From: Sandaracinaceae bacterium
GTDB lineage: Bacteria > Myxococcota_A > Polyangia > Polyangiales > JADJQN01
Direction: 5' to 3'
DNA: 64,000 nucleotides
Assembly: GCA_016712745.1 (NCBI GenBank)
Contig: JADJQN010000015.1
Span: 372,001-436,000 of the forward strand
Positions 1-9,251 of the stretch are shown piece after piece. A model generated the notes under the pieces. The model was not told where the DNA came from, made no database searches, and saw only the letters and a program-made list of their open reading frames with translations. Positions within the stretch are counted from its first letter, which is position 1. Every line of letters starts with the position of its first letter. A program made the translations under genes and the position numbers.

Positions 1-56
1 AATCGATCTTGCGCACGCATGCCGCTGTGCCCGCAGCCGACAAATCCAAGAAGTAA
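1..56 (+). CDS. C-terminal end of a truncated upstream phage protein
   Basis: An open frame enters from the left edge and stops at 54-56 after a Lys/Ser-rich end (AADKSKK). It lies 24 bases before the first complete tail/head-completion gene. In siphophages and Mu-like phages the gene before a head-tail connector is usually the major capsid or a head decoration protein, so this is probably the last 17 residues of one. The identity is inferred from gene order only; nothing in the fragment identifies it. Confidence 0.5.
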   Translation, partial: SILRTHAAVPAADKSKK

Positions 57-80
57 CAACACCCGCAACGAGGTCCCCGA

Positions 81-527
81 ATGGCTTTCATCACCGCTGA
101 AAAGATTGATGCGGCCATCGGGGGACCCTTGCGCAATACGCTGACCGACAACAACCAGGGGTTGCTTGTTCGGCTCATCAATGCGGCTGACTCCCGCGCA
201 CGCTCTGATTGCAAACAGGGCGGCTACACAGTCAACCCGTCGACGTACAACGTCACGCCAAGCTTTACCGAAGCACCGATTGAGATTGAGCACGCGTCTC
301 TGGGCTACTTCATCAAGATGACATTCCCACGGCGCAACCTGCCGATGGACGACTTTGCGATGTACACCGAAGCCGGCCCCTCGATTGCCGCCGGGACATT
401 GCAGCCAACAGGACTAAGCCCCGACCCGGGCGAGGGCGTTGGCGCTGTCACCGTAACGTCAAGCGACACCTCGCTAAGCGGCAGCCTGCCGACGCAGCTC
501 TCAATGGAAAACCTGAAGGTGTTCTGA
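81..527 (+). CDS. Probable head-tail connector/head completion protein
   Basis: 148 residues, no signal peptide. It begins with MAFITAEKIDAAIGG and has a mixed helical and beta-rich composition. It sits directly before a recognisable virion morphogenesis (tail completion) gene, and the two overlap by one base (stop 525-527, next ATG at 527). In Mu- and lambda-like gene order this slot holds the connector that seals the portal (DUF1320/gp6-like families). I see no decisive motif, so the role rests on position and size. Confidence 0.55.
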   Translation: MAFITAEKIDAAIGGPLRNTLTDNNQGLLVRLINAADSRARSDCKQGGYTVNPSTYNVTPSFTEAPIEIEHASLGYFIKMTFPRRNLPMDDFAMYTEAGPSIAAGTLQPTGLSPDPGEGVGAVTVTSSDTSLSGSLPTQLSMENLKVF

Positions 528-1210
528 TGGTCGCCATCAAGGTCGACGCCAAGGGCCTCGACAAGGTGACTAAGCGTCTGCAAGCGCAGATTGAGCGCGC
601 GAAGAATTTAGCGCCGGTGTTGCAGCCGATTGCTGCGGCACTCAAGACGCATATCGACGATAGCTTTCGGCAGAGCAAGTCACCGACCGGTGAAGCCTGG
701 GCGCCTCTCTCGCGAGCGACGATTGCCGGTCGACGGCAGGGCAGCGACAAACCGCTAATCGACACGGGCACGTTGCGCAATGCGGCGTACGCCATGGTCG
801 AGGGCAACGATTCGATCGTGTTCGGCGATAACGTTTCGTACGTAGGGCCGCAGCAATTCGGCGCAGAGATTCACGGGACGTACAAAGAGCCCGCTCCCAA
901 GAAGCATGGGCCGACCTCGCCCGCTCGCCGCAAGGCAGCGAACAAGGCGAAGCGGACCATCAAAGGGCCGAAGCTATTCCGAGGGCAGCACGCCCCCGGC
1001 AATACGACGCTCTACGCGAAGCCTGTCGGACCGCGCTTCAGGTCGCAGAAGAAGCACGCGCCGGGCAGCGCCTACACCATCAAAATCCCCGCCCGCCCGT
1101 TCCTTCCTGTGAACGCTGACGGTTCGATCATCTTCAAGGGCGGCCCGCTTGAGAACCTCAACGAGCGCGTGATCGAATACATCCGCAGCGGCAAGAAGTC
1201 CGGAAAGTGA
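527..1210 (+). CDS. Phage virion morphogenesis / tail completion protein (Mu gpG/HK97 gp10-like)
   Basis: 227 residues. The hallmark blocks of the phage virion morphogenesis family are visible: a 'S-PTGEAWAPLS' block near residues 50-65, 'PLIDTGTLRNA' near residues 75-85, and a C-terminal 'IPARPFLPV' near residue 190. The long basic stretch between them (about residues 110-180, rich in K, R and P) is larger than usual and looks like an insertion. The protein should help join head to tail. It is followed 3 bases later by the tail-terminator candidate. Confidence 0.8.
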   Translation: MVAIKVDAKGLDKVTKRLQAQIERAKNLAPVLQPIAAALKTHIDDSFRQSKSPTGEAWAPLSRATIAGRRQGSDKPLIDTGTLRNAAYAMVEGNDSIVFGDNVSYVGPQQFGAEIHGTYKEPAPKKHGPTSPARRKAANKAKRTIKGPKLFRGQHAPGNTTLYAKPVGPRFRSQKKHAPGSAYTIKIPARPFLPVNADGSIIFKGGPLENLNERVIEYIRSGKKSGK

Positions 1211-1213
1211 CGC

Positions 1214-1747
1214 ATGGCAAAGCTTGACCCCGAAGCGATTCGCGGCGCCATCGTCGAGAACCTTGACGGCACCGTCGAAGGTATCCGCCAGCTCAACCCG
1301 GGCGAAGCAAGTGGCGATATTCACTCAGGCGCATCCGATGAGATGAAGGCGCAGCGCGCTGTGGTCCGGCCACACTTCGCGGTGACCATCACGGAAATCA
1401 ATCCGAACAAGAACGCGCCCCTCGGGCACACGTCGCTCACGCTGTGGGACATCACCGTCGTTCTCAAGTGCGTCTACAACCTGCAAGGCCCAGGCGTCGA
1501 CCATGTCGACTACGACGACCGCAAGGCCGTAGCCGAAACGCAGGCTGTGCAGTTCGCGCACCGCATGATGCTGCCTGGCGTTGTCACCGACTGCATCTCA
1601 CTCGGACGCCATACCGGCATCGTGAGCGGCAAGCTTACGCCGAGCGAAAACTTTTACCGCGTCACGCGGGACGATCCGGAGAAATCCATCTTCGAGGTCG
1701 AGCAGACATACACCGCCATCGTGCGCGTGAACGCTGCGATTTCCTAA
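1214..1747 (+). CDS. Probable tail terminator protein
   Basis: 177 residues, soluble, no membrane segment. It lies between the tail-completion protein and the tail tube, which is where siphophages encode the protein that caps the tail after tube polymerisation. The pattern agrees with that family: an N-terminal helical part, then beta strands with a central 'LTLWDITVVLKCVY' strand and a C-terminal 'IFEVEQTYTAIVRV' strand. No sequence signature is decisive, so the call is mostly positional. Confidence 0.5.
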   Translation: MAKLDPEAIRGAIVENLDGTVEGIRQLNPGEASGDIHSGASDEMKAQRAVVRPHFAVTITEINPNKNAPLGHTSLTLWDITVVLKCVYNLQGPGVDHVDYDDRKAVAETQAVQFAHRMMLPGVVTDCISLGRHTGIVSGKLTPSENFYRVTRDDPEKSIFEVEQTYTAIVRVNAAIS

Positions 1748-1759
1748 CAAGGACCTTCC

Positions 1760-3010
1760 ATGTCAATCGAGCTCTCATCGCTCGGTCGCGTACGAATCGC
1801 GATCGAAAGCGGAACGTCCGCCTATGCCGTCGACCAATCCGCTAGCCCGGCAAACTTCATCGACCTTCCCGTGATGGAAGGCACCCTCGCGCCGTCGCGC
1901 AAGGAAGAGAAGCTTGACCCGATGACGCTCCAGACGATGCTGGACGATCACGACGAGAAAGTGCGCGGGCCGAAGTCCTGCGAAGTGAACTTCTCGACCA
2001 TCCTCGCGGGCACGGGCGTTGCGTACACGGGAGGCGTTGCCTTTGCCAGCACGACCACGTGGGCGCTTGGTCGCTTGCTTCAGACGATCATGGGCGGCTC
2101 GATTCTTACCCCGGCCACTACGAGCACGGTTCTTGCGACAGCGGGCAGCACGACCACGACCGTCAACGTTACAGCCGGTCACGGCACGGACGGCACGTTT
2201 ACAACGGGCGGACCCATCGGCGTCGTCATCAACGGACGCGTAGAGGTTCGCGAGGTTCTCTCGACGACAGCCAACTCCGTGACCGTGCCTCTTGCGTTCA
2301 GCGCGGCGCCTTCGGCCGGCGCAGCCGTTTACACGGGCTACACGTTCTGGCTATCTGAGAACCCGGTTGACTCCTTGCAGTTGCTCGTTGACGGCATGGA
2401 GGACAGCGACAAGTTCGTTTACGCGGGCTTGCAAGGCGGCTTTGATCTCGACGTCACCACGGGCCAGTTCCCGAAACTGAGTGTCAAGCTTTCGGGTTCG
2501 TCGTGGACGAAGCGCTCAAGCGCTCCCATTGCAGCCGGCGCCAACACGCTCTTTAGCCCGGCCATTATCACGGACTGCGAGTTCATCGTGGGAACCGTCG
2601 GCTCGACCACGCGCAACCTTGTGCATTGCACCGGTGAGACGTGGACGCCCGGCATCGAGTACCTCGACGTCAAGAGTTCCACTGCCGCGAGCACCGTTCT
2701 ACGCAAGCGCCGCAACCGTGGTCGCGCCATCGCTGGCAAGTTCACCACGTACCGCGATGCATCGTCGTTTGACTTCGAGGCCGCGGACTCTGGCAAGACC
2801 GACCTCTACTTTCAGAAGCAGCTCGGCTCTACGGCTGGCTCCATCGTCACGCTAGTCGCTCCGACGGTTCAATGCGTCACGACCAACAACGCGGACGCGG
2901 GCGGAATCGCTGGCGTCGACGTTGAGTGGGAAGGCCGTAACAGCACGGTGTTCTCGACGCCCACTGCCGGAACGTACCGCAGCTCAGCCTTCAAAATCTT
3001 CGTGCTCTGA
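1760..3010 (+). CDS. Major tail tube protein
   Basis: 416 residues. The first 110 residues (MSIELSSLGRVRIAIESGTS..., then a 'KVRGPKSCEVNFST' block) resemble tail tube proteins that start with a short strand and a '...G.k...g..sf.t.l...' core. Residues of about 120-190 form a Thr/Ala/Gly-rich beta insertion with '(A)GHGTDGTF' and 'VINGRVEVREVLS'; a similar small beta module appears in the hub protein at 6567-9251. Position before the chaperone and tape measure genes supports the call. RBS-like AGGA is at 1751-1754. Confidence 0.65.
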   Translation: MSIELSSLGRVRIAIESGTSAYAVDQSASPANFIDLPVMEGTLAPSRKEEKLDPMTLQTMLDDHDEKVRGPKSCEVNFSTILAGTGVAYTGGVAFASTTTWALGRLLQTIMGGSILTPATTSTVLATAGSTTTTVNVTAGHGTDGTFTTGGPIGVVINGRVEVREVLSTTANSVTVPLAFSAAPSAGAAVYTGYTFWLSENPVDSLQLLVDGMEDSDKFVYAGLQGGFDLDVTTGQFPKLSVKLSGSSWTKRSSAPIAAGANTLFSPAIITDCEFIVGTVGSTTRNLVHCTGETWTPGIEYLDVKSSTAASTVLRKRRNRGRAIAGKFTTYRDASSFDFEAADSGKTDLYFQKQLGSTAGSIVTLVAPTVQCVTTNNADAGGIAGVDVEWEGRNSTVFSTPTAGTYRSSAFKIFVL

Positions 3011-3069
3011 ACTGAGCACCGCTGCGCTGGAGCGTCATCCAAGCAACGGCCCGGGAGGCCGAGGGACAT

Positions 3070-3636
3070 ATGCTGAATACACAGAAGAACAAGCAGGCTA
3101 TCTGCTCGTTTGACCCCGCAATCGATCCTGAACTAACCGACGTTGGTGCCTACGCTGTAGAGCGAGACCTGTCGAAAGTAGTGTATCGCGCCGGGGCTAA
3201 GCCGGAGGTGTATTCGCTGCGCCCCCTGCGTCATGACGTTTGCGCGTGGGTGTGTTCTGCCGATAGCGATGTGGTGCGATGGGACCGCGCGTTTTTTGCG
3301 TGCGTCGTTCAAATCGACAGCCTCAAGATGTTCGACGTGAACGGCGTTGTGACCGAGGTCCCGCAATGGATCCCTGATTCGGTGAGCAATAGGCCCGACA
3401 AAATCGCGGGCATGTTCGACCTCTTCAAGTCTGACGAAAAGGCGCTTTTCCCTCCGGCCACGATTTACGAGATCGGGGAGGTTGCCTATCGCAATGCTTT
3501 TTTTCCGAGAGGGATCGCGCCCACGTTTGTGCTGCCGCGTACGTCGGTGCAAATCTTGGAGGCGGGATTTTACCACCGTGCGGCGCAGGCCAAGAGTACG
3601 CCGACGGATGGAACGAGCGAGCCGGAGCAGCCGTAG
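3070..3636 (+). CDS. Tail assembly chaperone (G-like, zero-frame product)
   Basis: 188 residues, acidic to neutral, no signal peptide. It lies directly between tail tube and tape measure, which is the conserved place for the chaperone pair that wraps the tape measure during tail assembly. The C-terminal tail (AQAKSTPTDGTSEPEQP) is disordered. A T7 heptamer at 3498-3504 lies in register for -1 slippage. The -1 frame is open from 3435 to 4028, well upstream of its first ATG (3777), as expected for a G/GT frameshift pair. Confidence 0.7.
   Translation: MLNTQKNKQAICSFDPAIDPELTDVGAYAVERDLSKVVYRAGAKPEVYSLRPLRHDVCAWVCSADSDVVRWDRAFFACVVQIDSLKMFDVNGVVTEVPQWIPDSVSNRPDKIAGMFDLFKSDEKALFPPATIYEIGEVAYRNAFFPRGIAPTFVLPRTSVQILEAGFYHRAAQAKSTPTDGTSEPEQP
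3498..3504 (+). promoter_or_regulatory. Candidate -1 ribosomal frameshift slippery site (T TTT TTT)
   Basis: Seven consecutive T bases are read as GC-T TTT TTT with the two TTT codons in the zero frame of the chaperone gene. This fits the canonical X XXY YYZ heptamer exactly, and slippage by -1 keeps perfect pairing. Shifting here gives 145 zero-frame residues plus 174 residues ending at 4028 (319 in total). A shift nearer the zero-frame stop (3636) is also possible, but I found no other canonical heptamer there. Confidence 0.5.
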
Positions 3637-3776
3637 CACACGGCCGCAGCAAAGAATCGATCGAGCTACGAAGGCGAGCGCGCAGAGCATGGAAATGCGA
3701 TTGCGACGGGATTAGCCACGAGCGACCGGGGCGAGAGCTTCTCCACCAGGTCAAGGCGTCCGCGGACGTTATCGAG

Positions 3777-4028
3777 ATGGTCACCAAGGCCCGCCCGCAA
3801 ACATGCCCCTGGCGCGCATATGAGCAGCCAATCGTCGCGGACGTTCTTTCGATTCGTGCCAAGCAGCGCGCGAAGACGCTCACGGCGAAAACAGATTTAC
3901 CGCAACGAACGCTGGATGCCGTGACGGCATTCGAGACCGCGCTTAGCGCGTGTCGTCATGAGATTGCCGAACGCGACCGCAAGCAGCGCGAAGCCGAAGA
4001 GCGCAAGACCAAAGGTCAGAAACGATAG
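3777..4028 (+). CDS. Tail assembly chaperone -1 frame extension (T-like part of GT)
   Basis: From its first ATG this frame encodes 83 residues ending in a highly charged helix (ERDRKQREAEERKTKGQKR). The frame is open back to 3435 with no ATG, GTG or TTG between 3603 and 3777. The upstream codons read plausibly as protein, with a basic helix and then 'LLHQVKASADVIEMVTK'. The natural product is therefore probably a fusion to the preceding gene by -1 frameshifting. It ends 2 bases before the tape measure ATG. Confidence 0.6.
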   Translation: MVTKARPQTCPWRAYEQPIVADVLSIRAKQRAKTLTAKTDLPQRTLDAVTAFETALSACRHEIAERDRKQREAEERKTKGQKR

Positions 4029-4030
4029 CC

Positions 4031-5728
4031 ATGCCCACTGAAGCCATCGAGTACCGGATATCGATCACCGGTGGCGAAGAAGCGGCGCGCGTTCTTTCGA
4101 CCATTGAAGCCGCAACGGCTAAGTCAAACAAGGCATCGCAAGCCGCTGCCGCGATTCAAAAGCCGCTTGCCGCTGCGACCGCTGCAACCAACGCGCAGGT
4201 TCAAGCCGCGTCGGTGCGATTCAACACTTTCCAGTCAACCCTTGGGCTCACCGGTCAAGCCCTGGGTCGCGTCAACCCCGCGCTCGGTCGCACCGTGTCC
4301 GTGATCGGCCAAGCAAGCGGCGTTATCCAAACGCTCACGAGCGCCGGCCTTGGCCCTATGGGCCTCGCTATTGGTGCCGTGTCCGCAGCCGCTGGGATTC
4401 TCATCCCGTTGATGAGCGACACTGCGGACGCCGCAGAGACCGCAGGCGACAACTTCGAAGACGCCGCAACGAAGCTCGGCAAATACGTCGCCGCAGCACG
4501 CACCGCGCGCGAGGCGAGTGAGCAAGCCCGACGCGACGCGAACAACGACATCGACATCGACCGGGCAAGCGGACTTCTTACAGAGGCGCAAGCCGAAGCG
4601 GCCACAGCAGAGCAGCGTGTTCTTGCAGCGCAAGCGCTCGTTGCCCGCACGTACACGCAGAACGGCGCAGCGGCTCGAGCGATTCGCGAAGTTACCGATG
4701 AGCAAGCGGCAAGCTTTATTCGCCAGGGGCTCGGCGTAGGCCGAAGCATTATTGAAGCGCACGAAGCGCAGCGCCAGCTTGATGCGGCCGTTGCTCGCGT
4801 CCAGGAGCGCTCAGGCGTGGTTCAAGGCATCGCCGCCCAGGACGCGTTCAACGATCCGCGTGCAGTGGCTCCAGCGGGTTCCAGCCCGACCACGCCAACT
4901 AGGCGCTCTGGCGGAGGCGGCAACAGCGCGGCCTCGGCTCGCGAAGCGTTCGAGCAACGCATGCGCGAGATGGAAGTAGACCGCCAGATCGCGGAGCTTC
5001 GCGCGCAAGAAGTGGTGATGCAAACGCGCATCACCAAAGAGCGCGAGAGACAGGTTGAACTCTCCGACCGTCTACTGGCACAGGCGGACGCAGAGATCGA
5101 AGCCGCTGACGCACTACGCGACAAGCTTGCGGCGGAGCGCGAAGCGCAGAAGGCCGCGGAGCGAGAGTTTCGAGAGGCGACCGGGAAGGGCGCATCCGGC
5201 GAAGAGAAGAACGCAAAAGACCTCGAGCACATGCAGGAGATGTCGGGCGCGATCCAAGAGTTCGGAAACAACTCCATCGCAGCGTTCGAGGCAGCGGCCA
5301 ACTCTGGTCTAGGCGCGGGCGCAGCAGCTCAGCAGTTCTTCAAGACCATTTCTGCCGACCTCGCTAAGCAAGCGCTTGGTAAGGCGGTGTTCGAAACCGC
5401 TGAAGGTATCGCCGCACTCGCGAGCGTGTATGGCGCCGGACTCGCGCCCGGGCACTTTGCGGCGGCAGCAGCATTCGGATCTGCGGCGGCAGCGTTTGGC
5501 GTCGTGAGCGCTGCAATCCCATCGGCACCGGCAACCCCGTCAACAAACGGACCGTCCACAAGCTCGCGCCCTGAGACCGGTTCTGGTTCTGGCGGAAGCG
5601 GTAGCGAAGGCCGAACCATCATCGTCAAGTTCGGCGGCGGAGTCGTGACGGCTCTTACCGAGGCCGAGCTCGGCCGGCGCATCGGCCGCATGGTTGACCG
5701 CGGCGACACCCGACTGGGCCGAGGCTAA
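4031..5728 (+). CDS. Tail tape measure protein
   Basis: 565 residues, Ala/Gln/Glu-rich. Long helices and coiled coils cover about residues 20-75 and 140-260, and again 305-400 (heptad-rich, many E, R and A). Hydrophobic segments occur at about 85-135 (GLGPMGLAIGAVSAAAGILIPLM) and 445-500. A Ser/Gly-rich linker precedes a short C-terminal strand. This architecture and the position after the chaperones define a tape measure protein. By the usual rule of about 1.5 A per residue it predicts a fairly short tail, near 85 nm. No lytic transglycosylase or peptidase domain is visible. Confidence 0.85.
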   Translation: MPTEAIEYRISITGGEEAARVLSTIEAATAKSNKASQAAAAIQKPLAAATAATNAQVQAASVRFNTFQSTLGLTGQALGRVNPALGRTVSVIGQASGVIQTLTSAGLGPMGLAIGAVSAAAGILIPLMSDTADAAETAGDNFEDAATKLGKYVAAARTAREASEQARRDANNDIDIDRASGLLTEAQAEAATAEQRVLAAQALVARTYTQNGAAARAIREVTDEQAASFIRQGLGVGRSIIEAHEAQRQLDAAVARVQERSGVVQGIAAQDAFNDPRAVAPAGSSPTTPTRRSGGGGNSAASAREAFEQRMREMEVDRQIAELRAQEVVMQTRITKERERQVELSDRLLAQADAEIEAADALRDKLAAEREAQKAAEREFREATGKGASGEEKNAKDLEHMQEMSGAIQEFGNNSIAAFEAAANSGLGAGAAAQQFFKTISADLAKQALGKAVFETAEGIAALASVYGAGLAPGHFAAAAAFGSAAAAFGVVSAAIPSAPATPSTNGPSTSSRPETGSGSGGSGSEGRTIIVKFGGGVVTALTEAELGRRIGRMVDRGDTRLGRG

Positions 5729-5729
5729 C

Positions 5730-6563
5730 GTGTCGCAAAAAGATTACTACGCCGGCTGGGACTTCGAACGTCTCGGTCAGTTGGTGTTTACGATGACCTC
5801 GAGCACCGGCCCAAATGTGGACGTCGTGACGTGGAACGTCGGCACGTATAGCCATGTCAGCTTGCAGAACGCGACCGGAAGCGGGACCTATGTTTCGTTT
5901 GCGTCGACGCTACAGAGTTTCTTCGCAACGCTTGGCGGCTCGCATCCGACGTACACGGTCACATTCAACACGACAACGATGCAGTACGTATTCACCGCAT
6001 CGTCGGGCACGATCACGCTGACTTTCGGCGCGACACCGCAGGGGCAGATGGCGCGCGACATCCTGGGATTCGGTACTAACCCAGCAGCCGGCGCCACCGT
6101 GACCTCAACGACGCGCCCCTACTTCGCGATCTCCGCCGTAAGCGGTGGCCCGACAAATTACACGGACGAGTACGAGCCCAACGTCGGCATCAATGAAGCC
6201 GAGGCCGACGACGGCACGAGCTATTCAATCTCGCGCACCACGCTCCCCGTTTACATGGACTGGGATCAGCAGATGGAAGAGAAGGCCGGGCCATCCTCTG
6301 CGGTCAGCGGTGGTGCTCGCACGGGCGGCGCTCCGATGTTTGATTACTGCGCAACCGTCGCCACGATGCCGTGCTCCTGGGAATACTTCTATCGGCACGT
6401 GCGCTGCGTCGAGCCGTTCGCAGTGTACGACACGAGCACCGCGTCTGGAGTCGTCTGCAAGCTCCGCGCAGAGGGCGCCAATTTCAAGCCGTCTCGCACG
6501 GTCTCTGACTACGACGTCCTTTGGAATCTACCGTTCAAGACGCGACTGATAGGGCGGCTCTAA
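5730..6563 (+). CDS. Distal tail protein candidate
   Basis: 277 residues from a GTG at 5730 (VSQKDYYAGWDFERLG), preceded by GAGG five bases upstream. An in-frame ATG at 5694 would add 12 residues but overlaps the tape measure gene by 35 bases, so I prefer the GTG. The protein is beta-rich with many Thr and Ser. It sits between the tape measure and the large hub gene, the usual place for the distal tail (Dit-like) or minor tail protein. No specific motif confirms this. Confidence 0.6.
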   Translation: MSQKDYYAGWDFERLGQLVFTMTSSTGPNVDVVTWNVGTYSHVSLQNATGSGTYVSFASTLQSFFATLGGSHPTYTVTFNTTTMQYVFTASSGTITLTFGATPQGQMARDILGFGTNPAAGATVTSTTRPYFAISAVSGGPTNYTDEYEPNVGINEAEADDGTSYSISRTTLPVYMDWDQQMEEKAGPSSAVSGGARTGGAPMFDYCATVATMPCSWEYFYRHVRCVEPFAVYDTSTASGVVCKLRAEGANFKPSRTVSDYDVLWNLPFKTRLIGRL

Positions 6564-6566
6564 GCA

Positions 6567-9251
6567 ATGACATGGGCGTACGTCAAGGAAACCGGAAACG
6601 GCGACGTCGCGTTGCGCTTTGTGATTGAAGGACTTGATCGCGAGTTTGTGACCGACGAGTACCTAGCTGGCGCCGGCTCCGATGGCCGCGTTCGATGCAC
6701 GGGCTTCCTAGGCAACTCGTTCATGTTCTCCGAGAAGTGCGACCTAACGAATCACTTCCTCGACTGCGAAGGATTCACCGCGCAGATTGCCGACGTCGAA
6801 GAAACCGGGACGCTTACCTTTGGCGCGATGCCGACGGGTACCACATACCTGGCCGCGGCGTTGAGTACGGCATCGGCATCCATGACGGTGCTCAATACCG
6901 CGCCGTTCACAGCCGGCGATTACATTCACGTTGCGACCGAATGCATGTCCATCGTGACGGTCGTTGACGCAACGACGCTCACCGTTGGACGCGGCAAGCG
7001 CGACACGACGACGCAGGCGCACTACACTAACGATGGTGAAAACCTTCGCTCCCCGGAAGTGACCAACGCGCCCGTCTCCATCGAAGGCCGCCGCGTCTAC
7101 GTGTATGCGTACGGCAATGGCGAGACCGGAGACGGCACGCTGATTTATCGCGGTGTGTGCGCGACGGATGCGCGCCTCTCGAATTCGACCACATGGGAAA
7201 TCACAGTTGACCCGATTAGCTCGCTCTTCGACCAGCAGATCGGTCTCGACCTAGACGAGCCAGTGAGCCCGCGTGGCATCCTGTATCAGCCAGGATCCGA
7301 TCTTGGCGTGCACATCACGATGCACACCGGCACCGCGCCGTCATCCTCGCCTGCTTATATGGCCACGTTCTCGCTAGCGGCAGAACTTGGCACCTCAGAT
7401 TATTTGGGCGGCGTGTTCTTTGAAACGCAGGAGGAATTCTGCGACGCGCTCAATGGGCTCATCGTTAGCAAGACGGCCTTGTTCGGGTCGCCTTATTCGC
7501 TCACGTCGGGTTCGACGGCAAACGAGCCGACGCTAAAGGCCGTTCCCGATGGCACTACGGGATGGCATCTAGAGTATAAGACCGGAACCACGCAAAAGTG
7601 GTGCAGCGTCAACTACTGGTCGCCCATTGACTGCAATACGCAGGCGACGTTTTCGGCCACGCCCAACGCAGCGTTGACGCGCGACGGCGAAGCGCAGACG
7701 GTCGTTGCGGCGTCGACTACGTATGTTGTCCCGCGCGTGACTGGAGATATCCCCGGGGCCGGAACGGTGCCGCGAGGATTCTTCAACGGAAACTTCTATT
7801 CGACATCGGACGGGCACGGCGGCACGCGCATTGGTGCTACGTCCAACATCATCCCGCTCGGCGGGAGCATTGTCCCCTCGGTGTCGAGCGCGCTTGCGAA
7901 AGTGCAGTGGCCGGAGTGCGGATCGTATCCAGAAGAAGAGGTCGAGATGGAGGTCGTCAGCATCGACGGCACCTATCGCTTCGTACAACTCCGCAGCATC
8001 GGCGATTCGGTCGGCCTTACGTCGCACCCCTGGACGTCGGTATGCAAGCCAAGCATTCGCTTTAGCCGCATCCTTACACACGGCAACATCTGGGATTTCC
8101 TAGCCGCGATCATGTCGGATGCGCCTGACGGTGGAAACATTGGCCGCGTCCCTTTTATCATCTCGGACGAAGATATAGCGGCGTCGGTTTCGCAAGCCAC
8201 GATTGATTCACTGGCGTCGCGCTCGCCCATTATGTCGTCGCGCACATATGGGCAGTTCAAGCCCATGAAGCTGCGTGAGGTCATTGAGCCGGAGATTCTA
8301 CTACTCGGCGCGGTGATGAGCACGGATTCAAACGGTCGCATTGTATTCCGTAAGCTCCAGGCATCGGCAGCAACCGAAGCAAGCAACGGCGCGATTACGT
8401 CTCACGAGCAACTAGACTTCCCGCCTTGGGAGCGTAACTCGTTCGGCTCAGTCAATACGGTTGTGCTCAAGACCGGATGGGACCCGCGCGAAGATTCGTA
8501 CAACGGACGCACATTCATCGTGCGCGACGTTGGGTCGCTTGGTCGAAACAAGACCGCGCGCAAGCTTGAGATCGAACCCAAGTCATTCATCGATGGCGAT
8601 GATGCGATGATTACGGACTCGGACGTGACCGCGCTCACCGCGCCCATCGTCGGCCTGCTCGGGTATCCGTACGACACGGTTACCGTCAAGGTGCCGCTCA
8701 CGTGCTTCGATTTGTTCGTCGGCGATAACGTAACACTCACGTCGGCGCAGGTTCCGAACTCAATCGGATCACGGGGTATCAATGCGGGCGGAATCGTCAT
8801 CGGCCGCAAGTGGTCACCGTATGAAGGCACGGGCGAAGTAACGCTCCTGGTGTCGCTTCAGAACATCGCAGGCTACGCGCCGACGTGGCGCGTTACAGCG
8901 TCGAGCGGCGCTAACCCGTACACGCTCACCGTTGCAGCCGGAAGCCAGCCTGACGGCTACGCCACAATCGCTGATATGCGGAACGGCGATATGATTCAAG
9001 TGGCGGCCATCGACACCACGTCACCTACCGTGCGAACCAGTACCGTTGCCGTGTCTAATGTCAACGTCGGCGCAGAAACATTTCAGGTCACGCTTAGCGG
9101 CGCACTGCCAGCCGGGACGCTGAACGTTGATTACCAATCCGCAACGGCGCCAGTGCAAGTGTCGCAGCAGGTATACGCCTTTCAGGCCGCGTCAAACGGC
9201 GTGATTGATTTCACTCCTACCGACGCAGCAGCGCGAACGATTTCCCCATAA
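6567..9251 (+). CDS. Large tail hub / minor tail protein
   Basis: 894 residues, beta-rich. Near residues 95-150 it carries the small module typical of phage tail hub proteins: 'FTAGDYIHVATECMSIV' followed by 'TLTVGRGKRDTTTQAH'. The C-terminal 130 residues repeat beta modules with 'GDMIQVAAIDTTSPTVRTS'. Its size and position downstream of the tape measure fit the baseplate hub or tail-tip scaffold of a siphophage. It ends in a one-base overlap with the next gene (TAATG). No hydrolase motif was seen. Confidence 0.65.
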   Translation: MTWAYVKETGNGDVALRFVIEGLDREFVTDEYLAGAGSDGRVRCTGFLGNSFMFSEKCDLTNHFLDCEGFTAQIADVEETGTLTFGAMPTGTTYLAAALSTASASMTVLNTAPFTAGDYIHVATECMSIVTVVDATTLTVGRGKRDTTTQAHYTNDGENLRSPEVTNAPVSIEGRRVYVYAYGNGETGDGTLIYRGVCATDARLSNSTTWEITVDPISSLFDQQIGLDLDEPVSPRGILYQPGSDLGVHITMHTGTAPSSSPAYMATFSLAAELGTSDYLGGVFFETQEEFCDALNGLIVSKTALFGSPYSLTSGSTANEPTLKAVPDGTTGWHLEYKTGTTQKWCSVNYWSPIDCNTQATFSATPNAALTRDGEAQTVVAASTTYVVPRVTGDIPGAGTVPRGFFNGNFYSTSDGHGGTRIGATSNIIPLGGSIVPSVSSALAKVQWPECGSYPEEEVEMEVVSIDGTYRFVQLRSIGDSVGLTSHPWTSVCKPSIRFSRILTHGNIWDFLAAIMSDAPDGGNIGRVPFIISDEDIAASVSQATIDSLASRSPIMSSRTYGQFKPMKLREVIEPEILLLGAVMSTDSNGRIVFRKLQASAATEASNGAITSHEQLDFPPWERNSFGSVNTVVLKTGWDPREDSYNGRTFIVRDVGSLGRNKTARKLEIEPKSFIDGDDAMITDSDVTALTAPIVGLLGYPYDTVTVKVPLTCFDLFVGDNVTLTSAQVPNSIGSRGINAGGIVIGRKWSPYEGTGEVTLLVSLQNIAGYAPTWRVTASSGANPYTLTVAAGSQPDGYATIADMRNGDMIQVAAIDTTSPTVRTSTVAVSNVNVGAETFQVTLSGALPAGTLNVDYQSATAPVQVSQQVYAFQAASNGVIDFTPTDAAARTISP

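Noticed and set aside
5694..5729. ATG 5694 as the start of the distal tail gene
   Set aside because: It overlaps the tape measure gene by 35 bases without an RBS; the GTG at 5730 follows the stop and has GAGG upstream.
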